Of a stretch of 5,415 nt of DNA, positions 1 through 5,415 are shown piece after piece. How positions within the stretch are numbered: position 1 is the first letter of the stretch; each line of letters starts with the position of its first letter. The DNA is from Flavisolibacter sp. (GTDB lineage Bacteria > Bacteroidota > Bacteroidia > Chitinophagales > Chitinophagaceae), in contig JACDAZ010000433.1 of the NCBI GenBank assembly GCA_013695175.1, positions 1 through 5,415 of the forward strand. The letters are read 5' to 3'. The position numbers and the translations under genes are program-made. The notes beneath the pieces are model-generated. The model saw only the letters and a list, made by a program, of their open reading frames with translations, was not told the DNA's origin and did not search any database.

Positions 1-2178
1 GACTATAGCTGGATGAAATTGCGAAATGGTTCATTAAAAGATATGGTACCAAATCATTATCAGTTAGGTTACCTGCTTACCAATTATGGATATGAAAAAT
101 ATGGTGATGATTTTTGGCAAAAAGTAACAAAAGATGCAAGTGCATTTAAGGGATTAATGTATCCGTTTCAAAGAGCAGTAAAATCACATTCAGGTGTTAA
201 TTTCAAAACTTTTAGAAATGATGCATTGCAATATTATAGTCATGGTATTGCTAAACGACGCGATGATATAACTAAAAGAGAAACTGTCACCAATTATCAT
301 TATCCCCAAATGATAGGACAAGATTCTCTTGTGTACTTGAAAAACAGCTATAAATCATTGCCTGCTTTTTATATAAAATCAGGAGACAGCGAAAGAAAAA
401 TAAAATTAAAAAGAATTAGTAGTGAAGACTGGTTTAGTTATAGAAATGGATTAATTGCTTATACTTCATACAGTACACATGCAAGATGGTCATTGGAAGA
501 CTATAGTGATATTATTTTATTAAATATTACTACTGGTGCTGAGGAGAAAATTACTAAAAGAGGAAAATATTATACGCCCGACATTTCACCTGATGGCAAT
601 TCTATACTGGCAGTACATATAAATGATTCGCTGCAAAGTGAGTTGCAATTGCTTTCAAGAAACGGAGAATTAGTAAAGAAAATTAAAGCACCTGCTCATT
701 CACTTTTTGTTCATCCCCGGTTTATAAATGCCACAACTGCTATTGTTGGTATTCGCTTGCCAGATGCTACAATGACCTTGCAAAAATTTGATTTGAATAC
801 AGGAAGGGGAGAAAATATTTTACCACCAACAAAAGCCACTATTGGGTTTACATCTGTATCGCAGGAAAAATTATTTTTTGTTTCTTCTTTAAAAGGTAAT
901 GATGATATTTATTCTTTAGATCTTAATAATAATGGTATTACAAAACTAACATCAGGTCAAACCGGGTTTTATTATCCTACTGTTTCAGGAAATCAAATTA
1001 CTTATTCAGCTTTCACTGCCAACGGTTTTAGATTAAGAACTGAAAATTTGGATGCGTTAAAAGGTGAAGTGATTAACCAGGCAGATTTTATAACAGCTGT
1101 TGATCCTGTGCCGGTTGCTCAGGCAGAGACATCATCCAATTTATTGAAAGTGCCAACAAGGGCTTTTCCTGTTTCAACATACAGAAAAGGAACCGGCTTG
1201 TTTAATTTTCACAGCTGGACGCCTTTTTTTGATGATCCTGAATTTGGTTTTAGTATATACAGCAATAACATCTTAAGCACTTTTGCTAATGACATATCTT
1301 ATACCTACAACAGGAATGAAAAATCACATTCCACTGCTTTCAATGCTTCCTATGCAGGATGGTTTCCTGTAATTAATGCCGGCGTGGAATATACCTGGGA
1401 CAGGCATGTTCCATTCGAGGGAAGAACACTTACTTTAAATCAGACTGAGGGTAGAATCGGATTTTCTATTCCGTTAAATGCTACACAGGGAAGATTGTAT
1501 AAATTTTTTAACCTGGGATCAAATTTTGTTATCAATCAATATCAACCAACAGGACCTTTAAAAGATTCGGTAAGGGTTAATAACAGCAACTACATGCACT
1601 ATTTCGGAAGTCTTGCATTTCAGCTTCCCCGTGCAAGACAGCATATCTTTCCAAAATTTGGTTTTGGTACGGGACAACAGGTTAGACAAAGAATTGATGA
1701 AAGAGGTTATCAATATGCAGGAACAGGTTATTTTTATTTGCCTTCTGCTTTTCCAACACATAGCATTGTTTTATCTGGTAGTTTACAGGAAACTGATACC
1801 AGTAATATTATTTTTACAAATCGTTTTGCAAATTCAAGAGGATATAGTGAATATTACTTTCCCCGCATGTGGCGTGGTTCTGCTAATTATCACTTTCCTG
1901 TTGCTTATCCCGATTTTGGTTTTGCCAACATTATATACTTTCAGCGGCTGAGGGCAAATGTATTTTATGACCACACTAAGATGTATTATCAAGACAAAAT
2001 TAATACAGAAGAATTGAGAAGCGTTGGTACAGAAATATTTTTTGATACAAAATGGTGGAATCAATTGCCTATAAGTTTTGGTATACGGTATAGTTATCTA
2101 TTAGATGAAGAACTACAGGGGAGAACTAAAAAACATGTATTTGAATTTATTGTTCCTCTTGATCTGATACCGAGATGA
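1..2178 (+). CDS. Large envelope protein, 3' part: peptidase-MA-like tail, TolB/PD40 propeller and beta-barrel-like C-terminus
   Basis: The frame is open from base 1 (D-Y-S-W before the Met at 13), so the gene starts left of the window and that Met is probably internal. Numbering from the Met at 13: residues 10-75 (PNHYQLGYLLTNYG, then DFW..VT.DA and PFQRA) resemble the end of the peptidase-MA-like domain that precedes propellers in Bacteroidota proteins. No HExxH is visible; if present it lies upstream. Residues about 95-350 hold propeller-type repeats, best seen as a TTG..EKIT strand followed by ISPDGNSIL at 191-199 (PD40 signature) and DDIYSLDLNNNGITKLT at 297-313. Residues about 395-721 alternate aromatic and polar residues like barrel strands, with SRGYSEYYFP at 608-617, a YPDFG turn at 632-636 and an aromatic-containing last strand (VFEFIVPL). 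The protein is probably exported and anchored in the outer membrane. Substrate and partners are unknown. The stop is TGA at 2176. It converges with valS. Confidence 0.8.
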   Translation, partial: DYSWMKLRNGSLKDMVPNHYQLGYLLTNYGYEKYGDDFWQKVTKDASAFKGLMYPFQRAVKSHSGVNFKTFRNDALQYYSHGIAKRRDDITKRETVTNYHYPQMIGQDSLVYLKNSYKSLPAFYIKSGDSERKIKLKRISSEDWFSYRNGLIAYTSYSTHARWSLEDYSDIILLNITTGAEEKITKRGKYYTPDISPDGNSILAVHINDSLQSELQLLSRNGELVKKIKAPAHSLFVHPRFINATTAIVGIRLPDATMTLQKFDLNTGRGENILPPTKATIGFTSVSQEKLFFVSSLKGNDDIYSLDLNNNGITKLTSGQTGFYYPTVSGNQITYSAFTANGFRLRTENLDALKGEVINQADFITAVDPVPVAQAETSSNLLKVPTRAFPVSTYRKGTGLFNFHSWTPFFDDPEFGFSIYSNNILSTFANDISYTYNRNEKSHSTAFNASYAGWFPVINAGVEYTWDRHVPFEGRTLTLNQTEGRIGFSIPLNATQGRLYKFFNLGSNFVINQYQPTGPLKDSVRVNNSNYMHYFGSLAFQLPRARQHIFPKFGFGTGQQVRQRIDERGYQYAGTGYFYLPSAFPTHSIVLSGSLQETDTSNIIFTNRFANSRGYSEYYFPRMWRGSANYHFPVAYPDFGFANIIYFQRLRANVFYDHTKMYYQDKINTEELRSVGTEIFFDTKWWNQLPISFGIRYSYLLDEELQGRTKKHVFEFIVPLDLIPR

Positions 2179-2241
2179 TGTAAATGAAAAATGAAAAAGG
2201 TAAAATGCTTTAGTGCAACGGTTTGTTGTCATTTGAAACAT

Positions 2242-2311
2242 TTTTACATTTTCGGTGTCATGCTGATGTATCCCGATAGCTATCGGGACAGCATCTTTCT
2301 CAAATGTAAAA
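2242..2311. repeat. 10-bp inverted repeat enclosing copy 1
   Basis: TTTTACATTT at 2242-2251 is the exact reverse complement of AAATGTAAAA at 2302-2311. It encloses copy 1, overlapping its last three bases. Together with the inner stems it gives a three-tier nested hairpin of 70 bp. Copy 2 lacks this outer arm. Confidence 0.75.
2256..2304. repeat. 49-bp palindromic repeat, copy 1
   Basis: Starts TGTCATGCTGATGTA and ends CAGCATCTTTCTCAAA. The centre, 2271-2288, is a perfect 18-bp palindrome (TCCCGATAGC and its mirror). Outside it, ATGCTG at 2260-2265 pairs with CAGCAT at 2289-2294, leaving an ATGTA bulge on one side. It matches copy 2 at 48 of 49 positions. Confidence 0.9.
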
Positions 2312-2331
2312 CCTGCCTGCATGCGGCAGGT
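2311..2331. repeat. 21-bp GC-rich palindrome
   Basis: ACCTGCC at 2311-2317 and GGCAGGT at 2325-2331 form a perfect 7-bp stem around TGCATGC. It is much more G/C-rich than the surrounding DNA. There is no T run on either side, so terminator function is doubtful. It is a different sequence from the 49-bp repeat. I recall ACCTGCC/GGCAGGT palindromes as dispersed repeats in Bacteroidota genomes. Confidence 0.75.
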
Positions 2332-2400
2332 GTAAATAGAAAAGAAAAATAGATTTTGTGACAACAGTTATTGTTTCTGATTTAGTATGATGTTTTTGGA

Positions 2401-2416
2401 TGTCATGCTGATGTAT
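2401..2416. repeat. Partial copy of the 49-bp repeat (first 16 bp only)
   Basis: TGTCATGCTGATGTAT is identical to the first 16 bases of both full copies, then diverges (ACCTTTATTG) with no palindrome following. It lies 34 bp before copy 2. This suggests the left arm can occur without the central palindrome, or that this copy was truncated. Confidence 0.8.
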
Positions 2417-2434
2417 ACCTTTATTGTGTGGTTG

Positions 2435-2483
2435 TGTCATGCTGATGTATCCTGATAGCTATCGGGACAGCATCTTTCTCAAA
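2435..2483. repeat. 49-bp palindromic repeat, copy 2
   Basis: Same sequence and orientation as copy 1, 179 bp further on, with one difference in the palindrome (CCTGAT instead of CCCGAT). That change makes a G:T (G:U in RNA) pair in the stem at 2450-2467, so folding is largely kept. The ATGCTG/CAGCAT outer stem is intact. Confidence 0.9.
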
Positions 2484-2501
2484 AGTTATTATTATCAATT
2501 A

Positions 2502-2527
2502 GAAAAAGTTGCTGACCTGCGTCAGCA
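2502..2527 (-). terminator. Candidate intrinsic terminator for valS
   Basis: On the - strand, TGCTGAC and GTCAGCA form a perfect 7-bp stem with a GCAG loop (2510-2527), followed by AAC and then TTTTTCT (2508-2502). It lies about 125 bp downstream of the valS stop, in the correct orientation. The stem is short and the T run is offset by three bases, so efficiency is uncertain. The stem overlaps the inverted partial copy of the 49-bp repeat arm. Confidence 0.45.
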
Positions 2528-2596
2528 TGACAGCGAGAGTGTGATTGTAAACTTTCTTTCATCATGTAGCTTGACAGCAAGGGTGTAATTGTAAAC
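2524..2596. repeat. 29-bp direct-repeat pair
   Basis: Copies at 2524-2552 and 2568-2596 (44-bp period) match at 25 of 29 positions. Both have the form AGC.TGACAGC..., and both end ATTGTAAAC. The first overlaps the inverted arm of the 49-bp family, so the pair may be a local duplication of that arm with flanking DNA. Confidence 0.75.
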
Positions 2597-2612
2597 ATTT
2601 TAGCTACTTGTA

Positions 2613-2638
2613 TCTTGTGCCTTGTTTTCTTGTGCCTT
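2613..2638. repeat. 11-bp direct repeat just past the valS stop
   Basis: TCTTGTGCCTT occurs at 2613-2623 and exactly again at 2628-2638, a 15-bp period. Read on the - strand it is an AAGGCACAAG string in the valS 3' untranslated region. It is too short for any functional claim. Confidence 0.7.
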
Positions 2639-2651
2639 AATTCTTAATTTG

Positions 2652-4208
2652 TTATTTCATTCCGGCCAGTGTCTCTTCAATAGACTTTATCTTTTGCTCA
2701 GCATCTGCTTTTTTCTTACGTTCTATTTCAACCACATCTGTTTTGGCATTTTGAACAAAACGTTCATTGCTTAATTTTTTATCTACAGAAGCAAGAAAGC
2801 CTTTTTGATATTCAAGATCTTTCAGCAATTGCTCCTTTTGCGATGAAGTGTCAACTTGTTTGTTTGTGGAAATATGAATCTTTGCTTCATTACCAATAAT
2901 GGTAAATGCTGCAGGTTCTGTATTCGAAGTATAATTTATCCTATCAGCGTTTACCTGCTTTATTAACAAAGATTCTATCTCTTTATATAATTCCTGTTTT
3001 GAGGTTTCAATATAAAGATCAACAGGTTCTTTTGGTTTTAGTTGCAGTTTGGTTTTGGCATCTCTTATTGAAGTGATATCCATTTTTAAAAGATCACCCA
3101 ATTTCAGAATTTTGTTATCAGCATTATTTGATTTTGTATTTTGCCTTACGCACAAATCTTCTTCTCTTTGCTTCAGTTGATGATAAATTTCCTCTGTTAC
3201 AAAAGGCATAAAAGGGTGGAGGAGTTGCATCAATTCTGTAAAAAAATCAACTGTTTTAGTATAAATTTCTGCATCAATTGGCTGTTCAAAACCAGGTTTT
3301 ATCCATTCAAGATACCAGCTGCAGAAATCATCCCAAATAAGTGAATAAATTGTTTTTAATGCTTCACTCAACCGGAATTGTTTATACATTTCTTCTACCT
3401 GCATTTTCACCAGGTTTAAACGGTTTTCAAACCACGAAATAGCAAAATTTGAATGTTGAACTGCTGAATCAGAATTTTGAATTCTGGACTCCCACATTTT
3501 TACCAGTTTGAGTGCATTCCATATTTTATTATTGAAGTTTTTTCCTTGCTCGCAACTGCTTTCATCAAACAAAAGGTCATTACCTGCGGGTGCAGAAATT
3601 AAAATTCCAAAGCGAACTGCATCTGCACCAAAACGATCAACCAGGTCGAGAAGATCAGGTGAATTGCCAAGGCTCTTGCTCATTTTACGGCCCTGCTTAT
3701 CGCGTACCATTCCGGTAAAATAAACATCAGTGAAAGGTTTTTCATTCATGTATTCTTCACCAGCCATGATCATGCGTGCCACCCAAAAGAAGATAATGTC
3801 CTGACCCGTTACTATAACCGAAGTAGGGTAGTAGTAATTAATATCAGCATTGTTTGGTTGTGTTATTCCATTAAAAACTTCTATAGGCCAAAGCCAGGAA
3901 GAAAACCAGGTGTCAAGGACATCTTCATCCTGAAGCCCCCTCCAAACTTCCCCTGAGGGGTGAGGCTTTTTACCAGTCTTTTGATGGTAGAGTTCTTTTG
4001 CTTTTTCTTCAGTTTCTGCAACATATACATTTCCATCTTCATCATACCATGTAGGTATGCGTTGTCCCCACCAAAGCTGGCGGCTGATACACCAGTCTTT
4101 TACATTCTCGAGCCAGTATTTGTAAGTGGCAAGGAAACGTTCTTCCGGATGTATTTTTACACCACCGGATGTCACTGCATCTAATGCTTTACCAGCCAGT
4201 TCACGCAT
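2652..4208 (-). CDS. valS: ValRS C-terminal open frame: KMSKS half, anticodon-binding domain and coiled-coil arm
   Basis: This 518-residue frame starts at the first ATG after the internal stop (MRELAGKALDAV). It carries WCISRQLWWGQRIPTWY at 39-55, DEDVLDTWFSSWLWP at 94-108, GQDIIFFWVARMIMAG at 135-150, and KMSKSLGN at 175-182 (DNA 3672-3686 for KMSKS). Then come the helical anticodon-binding domain (NFNNKIWNALK at 224-234, HPFMPFVTEEIYH at 331-343) and a Lys/Glu-rich coiled coil at about 452-518, the tRNA-binding arm typical of bacterial ValRS. The ATG is probably only an internal Met. The 26 codons between the TAA and this ATG still encode conserved ValRS residues (VVEPR, then QWFVK) with no ATG, GTG or TTG in frame, and no ribosome-binding site is visible before it. 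Confidence 0.8.
   Translation of the reverse strand: MRELAGKALDAVTSGGVKIHPEERFLATYKYWLENVKDWCISRQLWWGQRIPTWYDEDGNVYVAETEEKAKELYHQKTGKKPHPSGEVWRGLQDEDVLDTWFSSWLWPIEVFNGITQPNNADINYYYPTSVIVTGQDIIFFWVARMIMAGEEYMNEKPFTDVYFTGMVRDKQGRKMSKSLGNSPDLLDLVDRFGADAVRFGILISAPAGNDLLFDESSCEQGKNFNNKIWNALKLVKMWESRIQNSDSAVQHSNFAISWFENRLNLVKMQVEEMYKQFRLSEALKTIYSLIWDDFCSWYLEWIKPGFEQPIDAEIYTKTVDFFTELMQLLHPFMPFVTEEIYHQLKQREEDLCVRQNTKSNNADNKILKLGDLLKMDITSIRDAKTKLQLKPKEPVDLYIETSKQELYKEIESLLIKQVNADRINYTSNTEPAAFTIIGNEAKIHISTNKQVDTSSQKEQLLKDLEYQKGFLASVDKKLSNERFVQNAKTDVVEIERKKKADAEQKIKSIEETLAGMK
3470..3486. repeat. Short perfect hairpin within valS linker
   Basis: CAGAATT and AATTCTG form a perfect 7-bp stem around a TTG loop. 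It lies in codons for the Ser/Gln/Asn-rich linker RIQNSDSAVQHSNFAIS (ValRS about 640-656) between the catalytic core and the anticodon-binding helices, where the family is poorly conserved. It may be a degenerate in-frame repeat like the other two, but the evidence is weaker. Confidence 0.4.
3933..3968 (-). repeat. 36-bp palindrome-ended element inside valS, read in frame as 12 residues
   Basis: The sense strand begins AAGCC and ends GGCTT (5-bp inverted ends) and contains CCCCTCAGGGG, a near-palindrome. It is exactly 12 codons and encodes KPHPSGEVWRGL, residues 479-490, in the variable stretch just before QDEDVLDTWFSS. It is far more G/C-rich than the surrounding gene. I recall AAGCCCCCTCC...CCCC strings as common intergenic repeats of Bacteroidota; this is memory, not a search. 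The alternative is ordinary lineage-specific loop sequence. Confidence 0.65.
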
Positions 4209-4286
4209 TTTTACAAACCATTGAGTGGATATGCGTGGTTCTACAACGGAGTTGGTGCGTTGAGAAAATCCAAGTCGTGTTTGGTA

Positions 4287-4289
4287 TTA
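4287..4289 (-). other. In-frame TAA stop inside valS (codon 372)
   Basis: The sense strand reads GTT GAA TAA TAC CAA ACA, with KVE before the stop and YQTRLGFSQRT after it. The frame before and after is identical: the two start-codon positions 5402 and 4208 differ by 1194, which is 398 codons. Conserved residues flank both sides directly. By recall of relatives, this position often holds an acidic residue, and GAA to TAA is one change. No indel is needed. The following base is U, a context that normally favours efficient termination. Confidence 0.9.
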
Positions 4290-5402
4290 TTCAACTTTAA
4301 CCAGTAAACCATCTTCTTCTAATTTTTTTATGGCAGCTTTTCTTGCTTCAAAACGGTCCATACCCACAAACACTTCTGCTTCGGCACTTAATGTTCCATC
4401 TTCATTAAGAGTATCAATTATGGGCAGATTATGTTTTAGTCCAAGATTATAATCATTTATATCATGAGCCGGAGTTACCTTAAGTGCACCTGTACCAAAT
4501 GCAGGATCAACATATTCATCAAAAATTACCGGCACTTCGCGGTTTACGAGCGGAACAATAATTTTTTTTCCTTTTAAATGATAATAGCGTTCATCATTTG
4601 GATTGACACATACCGCTGTATCACCCATAATAGTTTCCGGGCGCTGTGTAGCAATAACAATATAATTTTTAGCATCATCATCCAAACCTTCTGATTCATT
4701 CTTACTTCTTACATCCGACTTCTGACTTCCGACTTCTGAATTCTTACTTCCGACTTCTGACATTTGACTTCCGTCTCCAATAACCCTGTACTTTACATAA
4801 TACATTTTCCCCTGCACATCTTTATATTCAACTTCTTCATCACTCAATGCTGTTTTTGCCTGCGGATCCCAGTTAATCATCCTGGCACCTCTGTAAATAA
4901 ATCCTTTGTTATATAAATCAACAAAAACTTTAATAACGGCCTCGTAGTAATGATCATCCATTGTGAATGTCACACGATTCCAATCAACACTACATCCCAA
5001 TCTTTTGATTTGGTGATAAATAATTCCACCATATTTTTCTTTCCATTCAAAAGCATATTTTAAAAAATCTTCCCTCGAGAGCTGATGCTTTGAAATTCCT
5101 TTTTCTTTTTCGAGCATTTGTACCACCTTGGCCTCCGTGGCAATAGAAGCATGATCGCTGCCTGGTACCCAGCAGGCATTAAATCCACTCATTCTTGCTT
5201 TGCGTATCAACACATCCTGTACGGTTTCATTGAGCGTATGCCCCATATGTAAAACACCTGTAACATTTGGTGGAGGAATTACAATAGTGAATGCCGGTCT
5301 TTCATCGGGTGTACTATTAAAATAACCTTTATCCATCCAATGCCGGTACCATTTTTCTTCTATAGTAGCTGGTTCAAAATTTTTTGTCAACGCTGTGCTC
5401 AT
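4287..5402 (-). CDS. valS: ValRS N-terminal open frame: HIGH half of the catalytic core plus CP1 editing domain
   Basis: This 371-residue frame would be made if the internal TAA terminates. It contains the first half of the Rossmann fold with the HMGH site at residues 52-55 (DNA 5238-5249), the [10 protein letters not shown] block at 81-90, and [17 protein letters not shown] at 177-193. The CP1 editing domain, which removes mischarged threonine, shows [13 protein letters not shown] at 252-264 and [12 protein letters not shown] at 303-314. The fragment ends LLVKVE just after the editing domain, before the second catalytic half, so alone it lacks KMSKS and cannot be a working synthetase. A Ser-rich repeat insert occupies residues about 212-239. 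Confidence 0.85.
   Translation of the reverse strand: MSTALTKNFEPATIEEKWYRHWMDKGYFNSTPDERPAFTIVIPPPNVTGVLHMGHTLNETVQDVLIRKARMSGFNACWVPGSDHASIATEAKVVQMLEKEKGISKHQLSREDFLKYAFEWKEKYGGIIYHQIKRLGCSVDWNRVTFTMDDHYYEAVIKVFVDLYNKGFIYRGARMINWDPQAKTALSDEEVEYKDVQGKMYYVKYRVIGDGSQMSEVGSKNSEVGSQKSDVRSKNESEGLDDDAKNYIVIATQRPETIMGDTAVCVNPNDERYYHLKGKKIIVPLVNREVPVIFDEYVDPAFGTGALKVTPAHDINDYNLGLKHNLPIIDTLNEDGTLSAEAEVFVGMDRFEARKAAIKKLEEDGLLVKVE
4698..4760 (-). repeat. Three tandem 21-bp units inside valS encoding Ser-rich heptads
   Basis: On the sense strand the units are read as [14 protein letters not shown] and SDVRSKN (ValRS residues 215-221, 222-228, 229-235). The first two units share their first 15 bases exactly (TCAGAAGTCGGAAGT), and the third is a diverged copy. 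They lie in the editing domain between the strands [11 protein letters not shown] and [13 protein letters not shown], a spot where related ValRS have a short turn, so the insert is likely a surface loop. Each unit is 7 codons, so copy changes keep the frame. I recall GAAGTCGGAAGTCAGAAG-type strings as dispersed repeats in Bacteroidota, but did not search. Confidence 0.85.
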
Positions 5403-5415
5403 GCTTTATAATTAT

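Larger units (their letters stand above)
2435..2532. mobile_element. Possible MITE-like unit, 98 bp with 11-bp terminal inverted repeats
   Basis: TGTCATGCTGA at 2435-2445 and TCAGCATGACA at 2522-2532 are perfect inverted repeats bounding 98 bp that include repeat copy 2. There is no transposase and no convincing target-site duplication, so this may be only two neighbouring repeat copies in opposite orientation. Confidence 0.35.
2179..2651. other. Convergent intergenic region made largely of short repeats
   Basis: These 473 bp lie between two gene 3' ends, so no promoter is required. I see no supportable protein gene, tRNA or other RNA gene. Small frames here run through palindromes and have no recognisable protein. 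The region holds several distinct repeat types, listed separately, and one terminator-like hairpin for valS. I see no clear intrinsic terminator for the + strand gene, since its nearest hairpins lack a following T run. Confidence 0.85.
2652..5402 (-). pseudogene. valS: Valine--tRNA ligase (ValRS), whole gene, interrupted by one in-frame TAA
   Basis: Class I aminoacyl-tRNA synthetase that charges tRNA-Val with valine in the cytoplasm. From ATG at 5402-5400 to TAA at 2654-2652 there are 917 codons in one frame, with a single internal stop at codon 372 (4287-4289). In order: N-terminal [30 protein letters not shown] with the HIGH-type site at 52-55, CP1 editing domain about 195-370, WCISRQLWWGQ.IP at about 438-450, DEDVLDTWFSS at 492-502, KMSKS at 573-577, alpha-helical anticodon-binding domain about 630-750, and C-terminal coiled coil about 850-916. 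The family is usually about 860-950 residues, so both ends are complete; in-frame repeat-like inserts account for some length. The start is supported by the standard N-terminal motif; upstream there is only a weak AAAG and 13 bases of sequence. An intact essential enzyme is expected, so the stop may be a base-call error, a recent nonsense mutation or a decayed extra copy. Confidence 0.9.

Noticed and set aside
1613..1951. 112-residue + strand frame inside the envelope-protein gene, and opposing frames at 1558-1761 and 1834-2064
   Set aside because: They overlap a well-supported gene in other frames, have no recognisable motifs, and their composition follows the overlapping codons.
2184..2213. 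Nine-codon frame ATG AAA AAT GAA AAA ... TAG just after the envelope gene
   Set aside because: Too short, and it consists of an A-rich repeat-like string; nothing supports translation.
2311..2331. Intrinsic terminator for the + strand gene at the GC-rich palindrome
   Set aside because: The bases after the stem on the + strand are TGTAAATAG-like, with no T run, and the gene ends more than 130 bp earlier.
2113..2364. 83-residue - strand frame in the spacer
   Set aside because: It runs through palindromes and the end of the + strand gene, and has no family resemblance or supporting start signal.
2179..2651. CRISPR array in the repeat-rich spacer
   Set aside because: The repeats are of several different types with irregular spacing. 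No set of three or more equal repeats with equal-length unique spacers is present.
3141..4184. Three + strand frames of 67-74 residues antisense to valS
   Set aside because: They are shadows of conserved valS codons on the other strand, with no independent evidence.
4287..4292. Genetic-code change reading TAA as an amino acid
   Set aside because: TAA and TGA are used as normal stops at 2652-2654 and 2176-2178, and only one internal stop is seen in about 4.9 kb of coding sequence. Reassignment would be expected to leave many.

Overview
The window looks like chromosomal DNA from a Bacteroidota species, most likely near Chitinophagaceae/Sphingobacteriia. This rests on the AT-rich codon use, the protein families and their recalled relatives, the weak Shine-Dalgarno context at the one visible start, and short palindromic repeats of types I remember from such genomes. 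No database was consulted, so the lineage is inferred.

Layout: two convergent genes are separated by about 470 bp of repeat-rich intergenic DNA. On the + strand (1-2178) is the 3' part of a large, probably exported gene. It encodes the tail of a peptidase-MA-like domain, a TolB/PD40-type beta-propeller and an outer-membrane beta-barrel-like C-terminus. Its true start and any catalytic HExxH motif lie left of the window. On the - strand (5402 down to 2652) is valine--tRNA ligase (valS), full length from ATG to the C-terminal coiled-coil arm. It is interrupted by one in-frame TAA at 4287-4289. Conserved ValRS sequence continues in the same reading frame on both sides, so a single base substitution or base-call error explains the break better than an indel or an evolved split gene.

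The most notable feature is repeat content. The spacer (2179-2651) holds two 49-bp copies of a palindromic element, a shorter third copy, an inverted partial copy, a separate GC-rich palindrome, a 29-bp direct-repeat pair and an 11-bp direct repeat. Similar repeat-like DNA also occurs inside the valS reading frame. Three tandem 21-bp units encode three Ser-rich heptads in a loop of the editing domain. A 36-bp element with AAGCC/GGCTT ends encodes 12 residues just before the conserved DEDVLDTWFSS block. A third, weaker candidate lies after the catalytic core. All keep the frame and sit where the family varies, which resembles palindromic elements entering proteins, as known for Rickettsia.

The two genes have no evident functional link: one is an envelope protein, the other a cytoplasmic translation enzyme. 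They share only the convergent spacer, which contains one plausible intrinsic terminator for valS.
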